Notes: a model not told the origin generated them from the sequence alone. A stretch of DNA of 64,000 nucleotides from an uncultured Lachnospiraceae bacterium (GCA_947628955.1 CANRBX010000004.1:57055-121054), one strand, 5' to 3'; numbered from the stretch's first letter, positions 18,080-27,792 are shown. A program made the numbers and translations.

Positions 18080-21000
18080 TTACAAATCCAGTTTCAATAC
18101 TCGCTCAGCCTCATCCAGCATATAATGTTTCCGGATCAGAGCAATGCCGCCGTCTGACATATCTCTCAAACGCGCAGGATCATTGTACAGATCAATGATC
18201 AGTTTCGCCATTTTCTCCGCATCATTCTCTACTGCAAAAGCACCCTCATCCCGGCTGATCCCCTCCGCGCCAATATCGGTCGTGACCAGAGGGATCTGAT
18301 AATAGCCGGCCTCCACCACTTTGCCTTTTACTCCGGCGCCTACGCGCAATGGAACCACGGCCAGCCTGCACTTTCTGTACATCCCGGCAAGTTCTTCATC
18401 GGACAGAAATCCTTCCAGAACAATATGCTCACTGGCAAGGTTCAAAATCTCTTTTGGTGCTTTTCCTCCAACAATATGCCACTTGATATCCGGGATCGCT
18501 TCTAAAATACCCGGGAAGACCTCCTTTGCAAACCAGAGAACTGCATCAATATTAGGCGGATGCCCGAATCCGCCGACAAACAGTATATCGTTTCTGGATG
18601 TAAAGTCTTTATTTATGTCTTCCAATAGCTCTTCATAGATATATAAGGGAATGTTGCGGACCGTCTTGTCTGGCAGCTCTTTCTGCAAAACGTTCTGTTC
18701 GTAGCTTCCTACCACATGTACAACATCCGCCTTGTCGAAAAGATAAAATTCATCTTTTCTGAACTTTTCCGCCTCTTCCAGAACCTGCGGATCATGATTC
18801 AGCTCATATTCCCTGCCAAGCCGCAGGAAATGAAGATCATGTGCAAAGTAAAAGATTTTTCCCGCAGCGTACTTCTTTACAATATCAATATATTTTATAG
18901 AAATATGTGGTCTCTGTAAATAGATATAATCAAAATAATGCAGGTTCTCCTTCAGCCATTCCTGCCAGTTCTGAGCATAATAATTTCCATACAAAATCTC
19001 TATTCCCATCTGGGTCAGTTCTGTGGTGTATGGTTCATGCTGGAAAAAATTATCGCCAATAAATACCACCTTGAATCCCATTCTGACAAACAGCTTCAGA
19101 TACATATAGGTGCATCTTCCGCCTGCATCCTTGTCATAATGAGGCACATAGTGATCCACCACAAGGATCCGCTTTTTCCTGCGGCTTCGATCCTTTGCCA
19201 GCAGCAGATCCTGTCCGCACGGAAACTGGTCTTTATTAAGAACCGCCTCCCATTTTTTTCTGAACTTAATCTGGTTTTCAACCTGATGTTTCTTTACGCC
19301 GCCGTTCAGATCGGTTCCATTTGATCTGCCCTCAAAATGCACTACAACCGAAAGGGGCTGGTACACAACTTTATAGCCCTTGTTCCGCACCTGGAAAGCC
19401 AGATCAGAATCCTCATAATATGCCGGCGCAAAATACTCGTCAAAGCCTCCGATCTCTTTCCAGAGATCGGTCCGGATCATGATCGCAGCACCTGAAATAT
19501 AATCCACTTCTCTGACATAATTGTACTCCGGCTTCATTGCATCGTCGTTTCTGCCATAATTCCAGCCAGAACCATCCTTCCAGATGATCCCGCCTGCCTC
19601 CTGCAGGGTTCCGTCAGAATAAACCAGCTTAGAGCCAGTCATGCCAATGGTATCATCTCTTTCACACAGGTTCACCAACGGTTCCAGCCAGCCCTCCTGC
19701 ACCTGGGTATCATTGTTCAGGAACAGAATATATTTTCCTCTCGCATATGCTGCGGCGTTATTACAGTTCCTCAGAAAAAGCAAATTAGTTTCCGTGCGCA
19801 CTACAAGAATATTCTTTACTGCCTGCTGAATCTCTTTCGTGATATCTGTGGAGCAGTCGTCCGCCAGAATCACCTCATAAGAAACCTCGCCGCTGTTTTC
19901 CCGAATCGACTTCAGGCACTGATACGTATACCCGAACTGGTTGTACGCAGGGATCACAATGGAAACCACCGGATTCTCAGTCACAGGAAATTCAATCTTA
20001 TCATACATCTCAATGCTTGACTCAGTTACGACCGACTCTTCAACTTTTACCTGTATCTGCCGCAGTTCCCCCTGATGGTAATCGCGCATCAGGTGAGCGT
20101 ACGCGCCTTTTAGGCCCTCCCGTTTAACGTAGCCGCCCGCTATCTTTAATTTGGGAATATTCACATGGCTGAGCATTCTCGCAAATGCTGTCCCATTTCT
20201 GATGAGCCAACGCGGCACGATCATCACCGTATCATAAGAGGCACAGACTGCTCTCATCACTTTGAACATTCTGGAAGCGATAATTTTATTGTACTCGCGC
20301 TCTGCCGGGAGCAGAAGCTGTATGTGTCCCTCCTTGTTGAGCACCTCCTGGTTTAACTGACTGATGACATCTTCTTTTCGAACGGTTTCTGCTTCAAGAT
20401 CTGCAACACGCCGGCTAATGCTTCTTAAGCCCTGTGACAGCTCCTCATTTTCTTTTGTCAGACTATTATTTTGCTGAGCAAAGGTGTTTCTCTCTTCAAG
20501 CAGTTTCTCTTCGCTGCTCTGCGATCGTACCAGATCATTCTGCAGCTGCATCAGGTCATCCTGCATCTGCATCAGATTGCCTTTGAGAGTCCCGATAGTT
20601 TCGTCCTTTGAATAACGATTGCAGTACCCATCTTCACCATAAAAATCTGTCTGCCGATATAGCACTTTTGACCATAGATATTCTTCCATCCGATCAAAAA
20701 GAGTTTCAGAATTATTCAGTCCGAAATAATCCCAAATTTCTTCTATCCGTATCAGAGTGTCCACATAGGCACGCCGATAGGATGTTTTGATCGAATAGTA
20801 CAGAATAAAATTCAGCGGTATGTTGTCAAAACACCACTCCTGGTCATAAAAGACCAATTCACCGGAATCATAAAATGCATTGTAAAATGTCAGGTCAATA
20901 AAACCCTTCTGTAATATGGGGCCCACATAGACTTCTTCATCCTTCAGGCCCATTTCCTGACAGATACAATGATCAAAAGACAGTTCACTTGTTTTCAGAA

Positions 21001-22213
21001 GAATTTCTCTGTAATGTTCAAGAAATTCAAAAAGCCGCTTTCTGTCATTTGCTTCCAGAAGCTCACAGAAATAATCCTGGGCACTTTTTCCTTTATGCAG
21101 TTCACTTACAAGCCCGTCTCCAGCCTGCTTAACATTCAGGACCTTGATCCCGCGTTTTTGCAGGTAAGCTGTATTTTCCAGAATGCTGTAAATATGTCCC
21201 GATGCTTCTCTGTGCATTGGAACTTTATAAACATTTCCGTCCTTACGGATTATCGTAGAAACCTTGAACTCTTTTTTCGATTCCCCTTTCGAGGAAACAT
21301 GGATGACAGGATTTTCCTCCAATGCCATCCTTCCGGCTTCGACGAGATAGGAATTCGCAAAAAAGCGCCATACGTCATTCTCTACAATATCCTTATATAA
21401 TTCCTTTTCATCAACCGTAAACAGACTGTTTCTGGAATAAGTGAAGGAAACTTTCTGCAGATTTGCATAGCTTGGCCGAAAGTCATCTGTGCAGATTACT
21501 TCTGGAAATTTGTAGTCCGGAAACAGATAGTAAAATCTTTGATTCTCCAGGCCCACATGATCAAGCATCTGAGAGAGTTCATATTTAGAAAATGTTCTCG
21601 GTGTCCCTGCATCTTTATATCCTTCCAGGCCGACAAACGGCTTCTGCAAATGATCCTCAGAACCGCCAACCCAATATTTCAGTCCAAATCGATTCTCAAT
21701 CGCAAACAGCAGTACGCCATCCTCCTTCAAAAAATTCCCTGCGATTTTCAGGAACTCTTCGGCCGGGTTTGAGCCATCCATAAACACACTGGCATATTCC
21801 AGTACGCCAATAAAAATCACGTAATCAAATTTTTTCTCAGTTGTCCAGTTAACAATATCCCCGCAGATTACCTCAAGGTTCTTCCTCTCCGGATATCTTG
21901 CTCTGATCACATCCGCTCTGTCGCTGTTCATCTCTACTGAGGTAACGAAAGAGGCTCTGTCACATAACAGCCCCGTAAGAGAGCCCATCCCGGCACCGAT
22001 CTCAAGTATTTCCGCATCGTCCCGGAACGGATACCAGTTCAGTATGTTCTGGCGAACCAGAGAAAAAGTATTATTTATTGTGTATTCGCTGCTGCCAGAA
22101 ATATAATCCTGAGACAGATCTTCCGGATACTGCTTCGCTATTTCAAGCATTTTCTCTTCAACGGTTTCTCCATCCGAATAAACCTTATGTCCATTTTGCT
22201 CTTTCAAGATCAT
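18080..22213 (-). CDS. WbdD-like methyltransferase-kinase-coiled coil fused to GT2 and GT4 glycosyltransferases
   Basis: This is a 1377-residue protein, counted from the ATG at 22213 with AGGAGTAATCGT before it; an in-frame TTG eight codons earlier overlaps the upstream gene. Residues 68-80 carry the SAM motif EILEIGAGMG. Residues about 315-490 look like a small kinase: YKVP as candidate ATP lysine, FIDLTFYN (Asp440 and Asn445, the DxxxxN catalytic loop) and FYDQEW (Asp457, DFG position). A coiled coil covers about 542-637. Residues 749-980 form a GT2 domain (SIVIPAYN, ADDCSTD, FLNNDTQ) and 1027-1377 a GT4 domain (VPLRVGAGVKGKVVEA). The methyltransferase-kinase-coiled-coil order is that of WbdD, which caps O-antigen chains and sets their length. 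It overlaps in function with the Wzt carbohydrate-binding domain encoded directly upstream. Confidence 0.82.
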   Translation of the reverse strand: MILKEQNGHKVYSDGETVEEKMLEIAKQYPEDLSQDYISGSSEYTINNTFSLVRQNILNWYPFRDDAEILEIGAGMGSLTGLLCDRASFVTSVEMNSDRADVIRARYPERKNLEVICGDIVNWTTEKKFDYVIFIGVLEYASVFMDGSNPAEEFLKIAGNFLKEDGVLLFAIENRFGLKYWVGGSEDHLQKPFVGLEGYKDAGTPRTFSKYELSQMLDHVGLENQRFYYLFPDYKFPEVICTDDFRPSYANLQKVSFTYSRNSLFTVDEKELYKDIVENDVWRFFANSYLVEAGRMALEENPVIHVSSKGESKKEFKVSTIIRKDGNVYKVPMHREASGHIYSILENTAYLQKRGIKVLNVKQAGDGLVSELHKGKSAQDYFCELLEANDRKRLFEFLEHYREILLKTSELSFDHCICQEMGLKDEEVYVGPILQKGFIDLTFYNAFYDSGELVFYDQEWCFDNIPLNFILYYSIKTSYRRAYVDTLIRIEEIWDYFGLNNSETLFDRMEEYLWSKVLYRQTDFYGEDGYCNRYSKDETIGTLKGNLMQMQDDLMQLQNDLVRSQSSEEKLLEERNTFAQQNNSLTKENEELSQGLRSISRRVADLEAETVRKEDVISQLNQEVLNKEGHIQLLLPAEREYNKIIASRMFKVMRAVCASYDTVMIVPRWLIRNGTAFARMLSHVNIPKLKIAGGYVKREGLKGAYAHLMRDYHQGELRQIQVKVEESVVTESSIEMYDKIEFPVTENPVVSIVIPAYNQFGYTYQCLKSIRENSGEVSYEVILADDCSTDITKEIQQAVKNILVVRTETNLLFLRNCNNAAAYARGKYILFLNNDTQVQEGWLEPLVNLCERDDTIGMTGSKLVYSDGTLQEAGGIIWKDGSGWNYGRNDDAMKPEYNYVREVDYISGAAIMIRTDLWKEIGGFDEYFAPAYYEDSDLAFQVRNKGYKVVYQPLSVVVHFEGRSNGTDLNGGVKKHQVENQIKFRKKWEAVLNKDQFPCGQDLLLAKDRSRRKKRILVVDHYVPHYDKDAGGRCTYMYLKLFVRMGFKVVFIGDNFFQHEPYTTELTQMGIEILYGNYYAQNWQEWLKENLHYFDYIYLQRPHISIKYIDIVKKYAAGKIFYFAHDLHFLRLGREYELNHDPQVLEEAEKFRKDEFYLFDKADVVHVVGSYEQNVLQKELPDKTVRNIPLYIYEELLEDINKDFTSRNDILFVGGFGHPPNIDAVLWFAKEVFPGILEAIPDIKWHIVGGKAPKEILNLASEHIVLEGFLSDEELAGMYRKCRLAVVPLRVGAGVKGKVVEAGYYQIPLVTTDIGAEGISRDEGAFAVENDAEKMAKLIIDLYNDPARLRDMSDGGIALIRKHYMLDEAERVLKLDL

Positions 22214-22217
22214 ACGA

Positions 22218-23672
22218 TTACTCCTGTTCGTCCTCAATCCAAATATGCCTCATGGCAAAGATACCAAAATCAATCTGTGCCGTATTATTCACTTGAAATT
22301 CAATCAGGCTATATATATTATCAAATACTTCTTCTTTTTCGCTTCGAATTCTAACATCTAAAAAATAGGTTCCCTCGAGAAGATCCAGATTTTCAATTAC
22401 AAAATCAATCTCCCCTTTCCGTTTTGTTTTCACATATCTCTCTTCAGACTTTGCAATTGTCGCGCCATAACAGTATACCCAATCGTTTCTTGTGATTCCG
22501 ATCACAAAATTTCCCAGTAATCCTGGAAGTTCGCTCTCATAGCACATTTTAATTTTTACTTTTTCACCCGTATGAAAGATCAGGCTTTCTTCATCCTGCG
22601 AATTCAGCATACGGACTTCCGTAAATCTGACCTTCCAGTTCCCGCTCCGCCTCGCATCCGGTCCGCACTGTGTGGCAATCTCCCTGCAGCTCGCATTGCG
22701 CCGCTTCTCTTCTTCACGCTTTCGCTGCTGTTCTGCCTCCAGTTTTTTTGCCTTTGCCTCTTCCTCGCGTCTGCGTTTTTCCTCGCGCCGCCTCTGTCTC
22801 TCAGCATCCTTTTTCTGCTGCTCTTCCTCTCTCTTCCGCTGCTCTTCTTCTCTCTTCCGCTGCTCTTCTTCTTCCTTTCTGCGCTTCTCGTCTTCAAGCT
22901 GCATCCGGTATTCGAGCTCCGCACGTTCCAGCCGCGAGGCCTCCATTCTCTCCAGATAGTCTTTGCATACAATCCTGGCCGGTCCGTCCTCACGGATCAC
23001 TCCTTCATCGATCCAGATAGCGCGGTCGCAGAGCTTCTCCACCTGGCCGAGTGCATGGGATACGATCACGATCGTAGTCCCCTGTTCCTTCAGGCTTTTC
23101 AGCTTGTTGAAGCATTTTGTCTGGAAAGAGTTATCCCCCACTGCAAGTATTTCGTCGATCAGCAGAATGTCTGCATCTACATTGATCGCAACGGAGAAGG
23201 CCAGGCGCATATACATGCCTGACGAATACGTGCGGACAGGATTGTCAATAAATTCTTCCAGCTCCGAAAAGCGGATAATGTCATTCATCCTCTGATCCAC
23301 TTCTCTGGCCTTGATTCCAAAGATGGACGCATTGATATAGACGTTTTCCCGCCCGCTCATATCCGGGTGAAAACCGGCGCCCAGTTCGATCAGGCTGCAC
23401 ACCCTGCCCTCTGTCTCGATCGTGCCTTCGTTCGGGCGCAGTATCCTTGTCAGCAGCTTCAGGGTCGTGCTTTTTCCGCATCCGTTTCGGCCGATCAGGC
23501 CGACGGATTCCCCCTTTTTCACATCAAAACTGATTCCCTTTAAAACCTCGCGCTTCTCATAGCGGTTTCGGTTCCAATGGATCAGGCGTTCCCGGAGCAT
23601 ATGCCCCTTGTCCATATATACCTTGAAATGTTTTCTTACGTTCCGTACTTCAATCGCATTTTCCGGTTTCAT
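22218..23672 (-). CDS. wzt: Wzt-like polysaccharide ABC transporter ATPase with ER/K-rich linker and C-terminal binding domain
   Basis: The 484-residue protein has Walker A GRNGCGKST at 61-69, signature YSSGM at 149-153 and Walker B ILLIDE at 169-174, with the polysaccharide-exporter feature ELGAGFHPDMSGREN. Residues about 248-326 are almost wholly Glu, Arg, Lys and Gln in short alternating blocks, which should form a long single alpha helix. Residues about 343-484 form a Wzt_C-like beta domain, which in known O-antigen exporters recognises the chain's terminal modification. The ATG at 23672 overlaps the permease stop (TGATG) with GGAGG in front; 22 further in-frame upstream codons lie inside the permease gene. 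It acts with Wzm at the membrane to export the finished glycan. Confidence 0.88.
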   Translation of the reverse strand: MKPENAIEVRNVRKHFKVYMDKGHMLRERLIHWNRNRYEKREVLKGISFDVKKGESVGLIGRNGCGKSTTLKLLTRILRPNEGTIETEGRVCSLIELGAGFHPDMSGRENVYINASIFGIKAREVDQRMNDIIRFSELEEFIDNPVRTYSSGMYMRLAFSVAINVDADILLIDEILAVGDNSFQTKCFNKLKSLKEQGTTIVIVSHALGQVEKLCDRAIWIDEGVIREDGPARIVCKDYLERMEASRLERAELEYRMQLEDEKRRKEEEEQRKREEEQRKREEEQQKKDAERQRRREEKRRREEEAKAKKLEAEQQRKREEEKRRNASCREIATQCGPDARRSGNWKVRFTEVRMLNSQDEESLIFHTGEKVKIKMCYESELPGLLGNFVIGITRNDWVYCYGATIAKSEERYVKTKRKGEIDFVIENLDLLEGTYFLDVRIRSEKEEVFDNIYSLIEFQVNNTAQIDFGIFAMRHIWIEDEQE

Positions 23673-24448
23673 CAGAGTTCCTCCGCAAAGTTGCCTTCCA
23701 GTCTGACAAAAACAGCCTCGCCGATCAGCAGCAGGCACAGGCCAATTGCCAGAAGTCCCAGGATCGTCAGCAGCGTAGGCACATTATGATAATACAGCAG
23801 ATTATGATAGGACATTATGATTGGTGTCATCGGATTGATCAGCAGCAGTTTTGCCACTCCCGGATCCAGGATATCAATCGAATACATGATCGGCGTGGCC
23901 CAGATCCAGGCCATAAGCAATACGTTGACAATATACTCCATGTCCCTCAGATACACGGTGACTGCAGAGAAAAACAGAGTAAAGCCGAGCGCAACAAGAT
24001 ACTGTTCCAGCATAATAACCGGCAGAAGCAGGAGATGCCAGCTGATCCCGACCTTTGAAAAAACCAGGAATATAAATACAACGATAAACGCCAGCATCAT
24101 ATTGACGAACTTGGCGGTTACGGAGGCAATCGTCAGTACTTCCCTGGGAAAATAGATTTTTTTCGTCATCTCTGCATTGCTCACGACGCTCCCTGCGCCC
24201 TGTCCGAGCGCCTCTGAAAAAAAGTTCCACGGGATGATGCCCGTCATGAGGTAAATATAGTAATTTTCTATTGAACTTGAAAAAATCACCGTAAAGACAA
24301 AGGTATAGATAATGATCTGGAAAAAAGGATTCAGGAAAGTCCACAGCATGCCCAGCACCGACTTCTGGTATCTTCCCCGCAGTTCTCTTTTCACAAGGCT
24401 GAAAACCATATCGCGGTATTCATATATCTCTTTTATCCGTCTAATCAT
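23672..24448 (-). CDS. wzm: Wzm-like polysaccharide ABC transporter permease
   Basis: The 258-residue protein has the ABC-2 permease layout: an amphipathic N-terminus containing KRELRGRYQKSVLGMLW, then six hydrophobic segments with the conserved MTGIIPWNFFSEAL and LINPMTPIIMSYHNLLYY. These motifs are typical of O-antigen and teichoic acid exporters (Wzm/TagG). It forms the membrane channel for lipid-linked polysaccharide and pairs with the ATPase gene that starts within its stop codon. It is 33 bases downstream of a GT4 gene. The presence of Wzm/Wzt and the lack of a Wzx flippase or Wzy polymerase suggest that the polymer is completed in the cytoplasm before export. Confidence 0.9.
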   Translation of the reverse strand: MIRRIKEIYEYRDMVFSLVKRELRGRYQKSVLGMLWTFLNPFFQIIIYTFVFTVIFSSSIENYYIYLMTGIIPWNFFSEALGQGAGSVVSNAEMTKKIYFPREVLTIASVTAKFVNMMLAFIVVFIFLVFSKVGISWHLLLLPVIMLEQYLVALGFTLFFSAVTVYLRDMEYIVNVLLMAWIWATPIMYSIDILDPGVAKLLLINPMTPIIMSYHNLLYYHNVPTLLTILGLLAIGLCLLLIGEAVFVRLEGNFAEEL

Positions 24449-24480
24449 CTGAAATCATACTCCTCGTATCTCGTCTGGCT

Positions 24481-25689
24481 TCATCTGTCCAGCCGTTCCG
24501 CCAGCTCGTCCAGCTTCTGCACCGGATTGTAGCGGGCGATAAAGCTTCTCGCATTCCGGGAAATGCGCTCCACATCTGTCTGATTCCCGGCGATCTGATC
24601 GATCTTCTCTGCAAATTCTTCAGCGGTCTCGCAATGAAAATACTCTTTTCCGTCCTCGGCCGGGATTCCCTCAATGCCAATCTGATTAGTCAGCACAGGG
24701 AGTCCGGCAGACAGCGCTTCCAGTATCTTGATCTTGATCCCTGCGCCCAGCAGCAGGGGGGCCGCGAAACAGAGAGCGCGCTCAAAATACGGCCTCACGT
24801 CTTCCACATAGCCTTCTATTTTCACACGGCTGCCTGCCCTCTCAAGCAGGGAAGGATCCGGCTGTCCGCCCACAACAACAAAACGGACTTCTCTGTCCTT
24901 TATCAGCGGCATCACATGGTCAATAAACCAGAGCGCGCTTTTGTAATTTTCTGCCCGGTTCATCAGTCCAAAAAAAAGTACATCCTTCCCATCCGGCTTT
25001 CGTTCTGTCTCAGAATAATTGTCAAAATATGGTACAGACGTAAAAATCAGCTCATCCCTAATTCCGGATCTCAGCAGCAGAGCGGTATCCTTGGGATTGT
25101 TTGTCACTATAAGATCCGCTTTCTGGAGCGTCTGCAGCTCCAGGCGCCTCATTTTCGCATACCGGCATGCCCAGAACCACCTGTGATACCACCCGGACGC
25201 CATTTTCTGCTTTCTCTCATATCCCAGGAATGTCACATCTTCTTCGATTGCTGCGATCCGGCAGTCCCACAGTTTTCGTATCAGCGGGGTAAACATCACC
25301 GCAAACGTCCACTGCAGAATGACAATATCCGGTTTCTCCCCCAGATCCCGATACGCCTTCAGAAGCTTCAGAAGCTGTCTTCTCTCATAGGAAGGGCAGA
25401 TTCCGGCATAGCGGTCGAAGGGATTCACGACAGAACATGCGCTGAATGCCAGGCGCAGAAATTTATGGACTGCCAGGCGGTCCATCACATAAATCTGGTT
25501 TTTGATCCCATACTGCTGCAGATCCAGTTTGCCCTCTTCGCTGCCTAGGCACAGAGACAATAGAGTAATGTCGAATCTGCCGCTTTTATGCAGATACTTT
25601 AGATAAAAGTTATGGTTCTTCCCGCCCGCATGGACGACCGTATCGTAGGGCGCGTAGGGCGAGATCCATAACACGTTCTTCTTATTCAT
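24481..25689 (-). CDS. GT4 family glycosyltransferase
   Basis: The protein of about 402 residues opens with NVLWISPYAPYDTVVHAGGKN, a glycine-rich nucleotide-sugar loop of GT-B enzymes. It ends with the GT4 donor-site region containing FAAPLLLGAGIKIKILEAL and SAGLPVLTNQIGIEG. It would add a sugar from a nucleotide donor in the cytoplasm. The ATG at 25689 with AGGATAGGATC before it is preferred; an in-frame ATG at 25740 would add 17 residues but lacks a ribosome site. It lies between a palindromic intergenic element and the exporter permease gene. Sugar specificity is unknown. Confidence 0.8.
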   Translation of the reverse strand: MNKKNVLWISPYAPYDTVVHAGGKNHNFYLKYLHKSGRFDITLLSLCLGSEEGKLDLQQYGIKNQIYVMDRLAVHKFLRLAFSACSVVNPFDRYAGICPSYERRQLLKLLKAYRDLGEKPDIVILQWTFAVMFTPLIRKLWDCRIAAIEEDVTFLGYERKQKMASGWYHRWFWACRYAKMRRLELQTLQKADLIVTNNPKDTALLLRSGIRDELIFTSVPYFDNYSETERKPDGKDVLFFGLMNRAENYKSALWFIDHVMPLIKDREVRFVVVGGQPDPSLLERAGSRVKIEGYVEDVRPYFERALCFAAPLLLGAGIKIKILEALSAGLPVLTNQIGIEGIPAEDGKEYFHCETAEEFAEKIDQIAGNQTDVERISRNARSFIARYNPVQKLDELAERLDR

Positions 25690-25774
25690 GATCCTATCCT
25701 GAATGATATTTACGTAACTGTTCAGACCAGGCCGAAGCACTTGCTGCTGAGGCCGTAAGAAAATGATTCAAGAG

Positions 25775-25816
25775 GCAGTTTGGGCTTCGCGAAGCGAATT
25801 TGCATGCCCAAACTGC
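25775..25816. repeat. Nested palindromic intergenic element
   Basis: GCAGTTTGGGC at 25775-25785 is the inverted copy of GCCCAAACTGC at 25806-25816, an 11-bp perfect stem. The loop holds a second palindrome, CTTCGCGAAG at 25785-25794. It fills the gap between a GT2 and a GT4 gene, and the flank to 25870 carries further GC-rich short blocks. It has no T-run, so it is not a simple terminator, and resembles a REP or BIME-type dispersed element. No second copy was seen in this window. Confidence 0.5.
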
Positions 25817-25873
25817 TCGTTATCCTGAAGGACTAGCTTCGCGTCGCTGGTCACGGAGTGAACAGTAACATAT

Positions 25874-26758
25874 TTACCCGGATGACGTCCTGCGAAGTGC
25901 CTCCAGGTAAATCTCCGCCGCTTCGGCAGTCCTCTCCATCTGAAATTTCAGGCGCTGCTTTTCACTATGATAGCTCCGTCTCGTCGCAGCCCCGCTCTCA
26001 TGGAGAACCTGCAGGGCCGGGGTATAAATAATCCTGTACTCTTTTCTGCGGCATCTCAGCGCCAGCAGATACTCTTCATAAAAAAACCTGGTTTCGGGGA
26101 CAAGCGCCTTTTCCTCCTGCCTGACAAACTCCGGCGTGAAAATCAGGCAGGCGCCGCAGGGAATAATGTCCTCCTGCACAGACTGACAGGCCTCTCCTGT
26201 CAGACGTTTCCGGGTCTGAGCCCTTCGCATCCTTATATTGTTCCAGTACAGCAGGGGGTAGAGCAGGGAATACCATCTCAGGGCTCTCCGGTTCATCCGA
26301 ACTGTGTACGCCGCCTCTTCCTCTGTCCGCAGTCTGATATCCATCGGGTTCTGGTGCTCCCCGGTCGTGCCGTGAACGACATCCGGCCCCAGCACATGGC
26401 AGTCGTTTTCCGTGCAGACAGCATCCAGCCTGCGCAGAAAGTCCGGCTGCAGGAACTCTATGTCATTATTCAGCAGAAGGATAAAATCCGCCTTCTGTTT
26501 CTCCCGTGCGTACGCATATCCCAGATTGTTGGCATAGGAGAATCCGCCGTTTTCCTCTATCCGGAGAATCGCCGTGTTCCTGTATGTCCTGTAGCGCTGC
26601 ATGCCGCGATCCCGTTCCTGCGGGCTTTTATCAATATCGTTATCCACGATCACAATGCGCACGCGCTCCTGACATTCCATCCACAGGACTGACTGTACGC
26701 ACCGGTCCGTGCTCTCATAATCTTTATAATGCAGTATCACAAAACTGACAATACACAT
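25874..26758 (-). CDS. GT2 family glycosyltransferase, rhamnosyltransferase-like
   Basis: The 294-residue protein begins CIVSFVILHYKDYESTDRCV and has VIVDNDIDKS, ENGGFSYANNLGYAYA and the metal-binding LLLNNDIEF, as in GT2 enzymes of the rhamnosyltransferase type. After the catalytic domain are CGACLIFTPEF and YEEYLLALRCRRKEYRI, the usual acceptor-side region. It would extend the glycan chain in the cytoplasm. It lies 23 bases after the next GT2 gene upstream and is followed by the palindromic element. The sugar donor cannot be told from the sequence. Confidence 0.82.
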   Translation of the reverse strand: MCIVSFVILHYKDYESTDRCVQSVLWMECQERVRIVIVDNDIDKSPQERDRGMQRYRTYRNTAILRIEENGGFSYANNLGYAYAREKQKADFILLLNNDIEFLQPDFLRRLDAVCTENDCHVLGPDVVHGTTGEHQNPMDIRLRTEEEAAYTVRMNRRALRWYSLLYPLLYWNNIRMRRAQTRKRLTGEACQSVQEDIIPCGACLIFTPEFVRQEEKALVPETRFFYEEYLLALRCRRKEYRIIYTPALQVLHESGAATRRSYHSEKQRLKFQMERTAEAAEIYLEALRRTSSG

Positions 26759-26781
26759 TAGCCCTGCCCCTGTTTGCCGTC

Positions 26782-27792
26782 TCAGCCTGTCCCGCCGTCT
26801 CTCCCGGCCAGAAAATATCTGGATACCGGATAAATCAGTCCTGTCCTTGTCAGAACAACCAGCAGCCAGACTGCCGCCTTCTGAAAAAAGGGCGCTTTCA
26901 CAGCCGCAAATAATTTTGCTTTCGGATTTCTGTAATACTCCGGAAAGTAGGTCTCAAGGATGCGCACAATATAATCGCACATCTCCTGCATGTCCCTCCG
27001 CGAGGCCCCGCGTCCCAGGTCAAAAAGGCAGGTGGCCAGAATACGCAGCACAAACAGCTCATAAAATTCTGCACTGTTCACTACGCCCGTTTTCTGAATT
27101 TTCCTGATCGTCTCTTCCAATGCACAATAAGGCGGCCGGTATTGTCTCAATCCGCGAAAATTATGCCGGGCAGAAGAAGAATGCTGAACATAGCAGTAGC
27201 CCGCAGTGGGTAACGTGACTATTTTAGCACATAATGCGCTAAAAAACAAGGAGATTGGCATATCTTCTCCCCGCTCCCCTGAATGAAACCGTATCTTGTG
27301 TTTTTCCCATAATTTTCTCTCGTACAGGTGAGAGCAGACCGCCGAGATCCGAAACGTCCATTCCTCCCGCTCAAACCTTACATATCCGTCCGGGATCAGG
27401 GTGCGCAGAACCTTTCCGGACTCGTCGACATACTGCAGGCCGCAGATCACCATCTCGGCATCGTTCTCTCTGGCACACTGTACCAGGGCCTCCACATAAT
27501 CCCTGCTGATGTAATCATCCCCGTCAACAAAGGTCAGATAAGTTCCGGTTGCAAGCTCCAGGCCCCGGTTTCTGGCCGACGCCACCCCGCTGTTCTCCTG
27601 GCGGACAAGGCGAATCCTGGGATCCTCTCCCGCCAGCCGTTCCAGTACCGCACTGCTTCCGTCTGTGCTCCCGTCATCGACCACAAGGATCTCAATATTC
27701 TGATATGTCTGCATCATGACAGAGCGAAGACATTTTTCCACATACGCCGCACTGTCATACACCGGTATAATAATTGACACTTTATCATCCAT
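26782..27792 (-). CDS. GT2 family glycosyltransferase
   Basis: The N-terminal half is a standard GT2 domain: VSIIIPVYDSAAYVEKCL, EILVVDDGSTDGS, GVASARNRGLE and FVDGDDYISRDYVE with the DxD-like metal site. The C-terminal half is helical and basic, as in many capsule glycosyltransferases. The ATG at 27792 gives 336 residues and has GGAAGG about eleven bases upstream; in-frame ATGs at 27801 and 27837 are possible but worse placed. It is one of several chain-extending enzymes of the locus. Donor and linkage are unknown. Confidence 0.82.
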   Translation of the reverse strand: MDDKVSIIIPVYDSAAYVEKCLRSVMMQTYQNIEILVVDDGSTDGSSAVLERLAGEDPRIRLVRQENSGVASARNRGLELATGTYLTFVDGDDYISRDYVEALVQCARENDAEMVICGLQYVDESGKVLRTLIPDGYVRFEREEWTFRISAVCSHLYERKLWEKHKIRFHSGERGEDMPISLFFSALCAKIVTLPTAGYCYVQHSSSARHNFRGLRQYRPPYCALEETIRKIQKTGVVNSAEFYELFVLRILATCLFDLGRGASRRDMQEMCDYIVRILETYFPEYYRNPKAKLFAAVKAPFFQKAAVWLLVVLTRTGLIYPVSRYFLAGRDGGTG

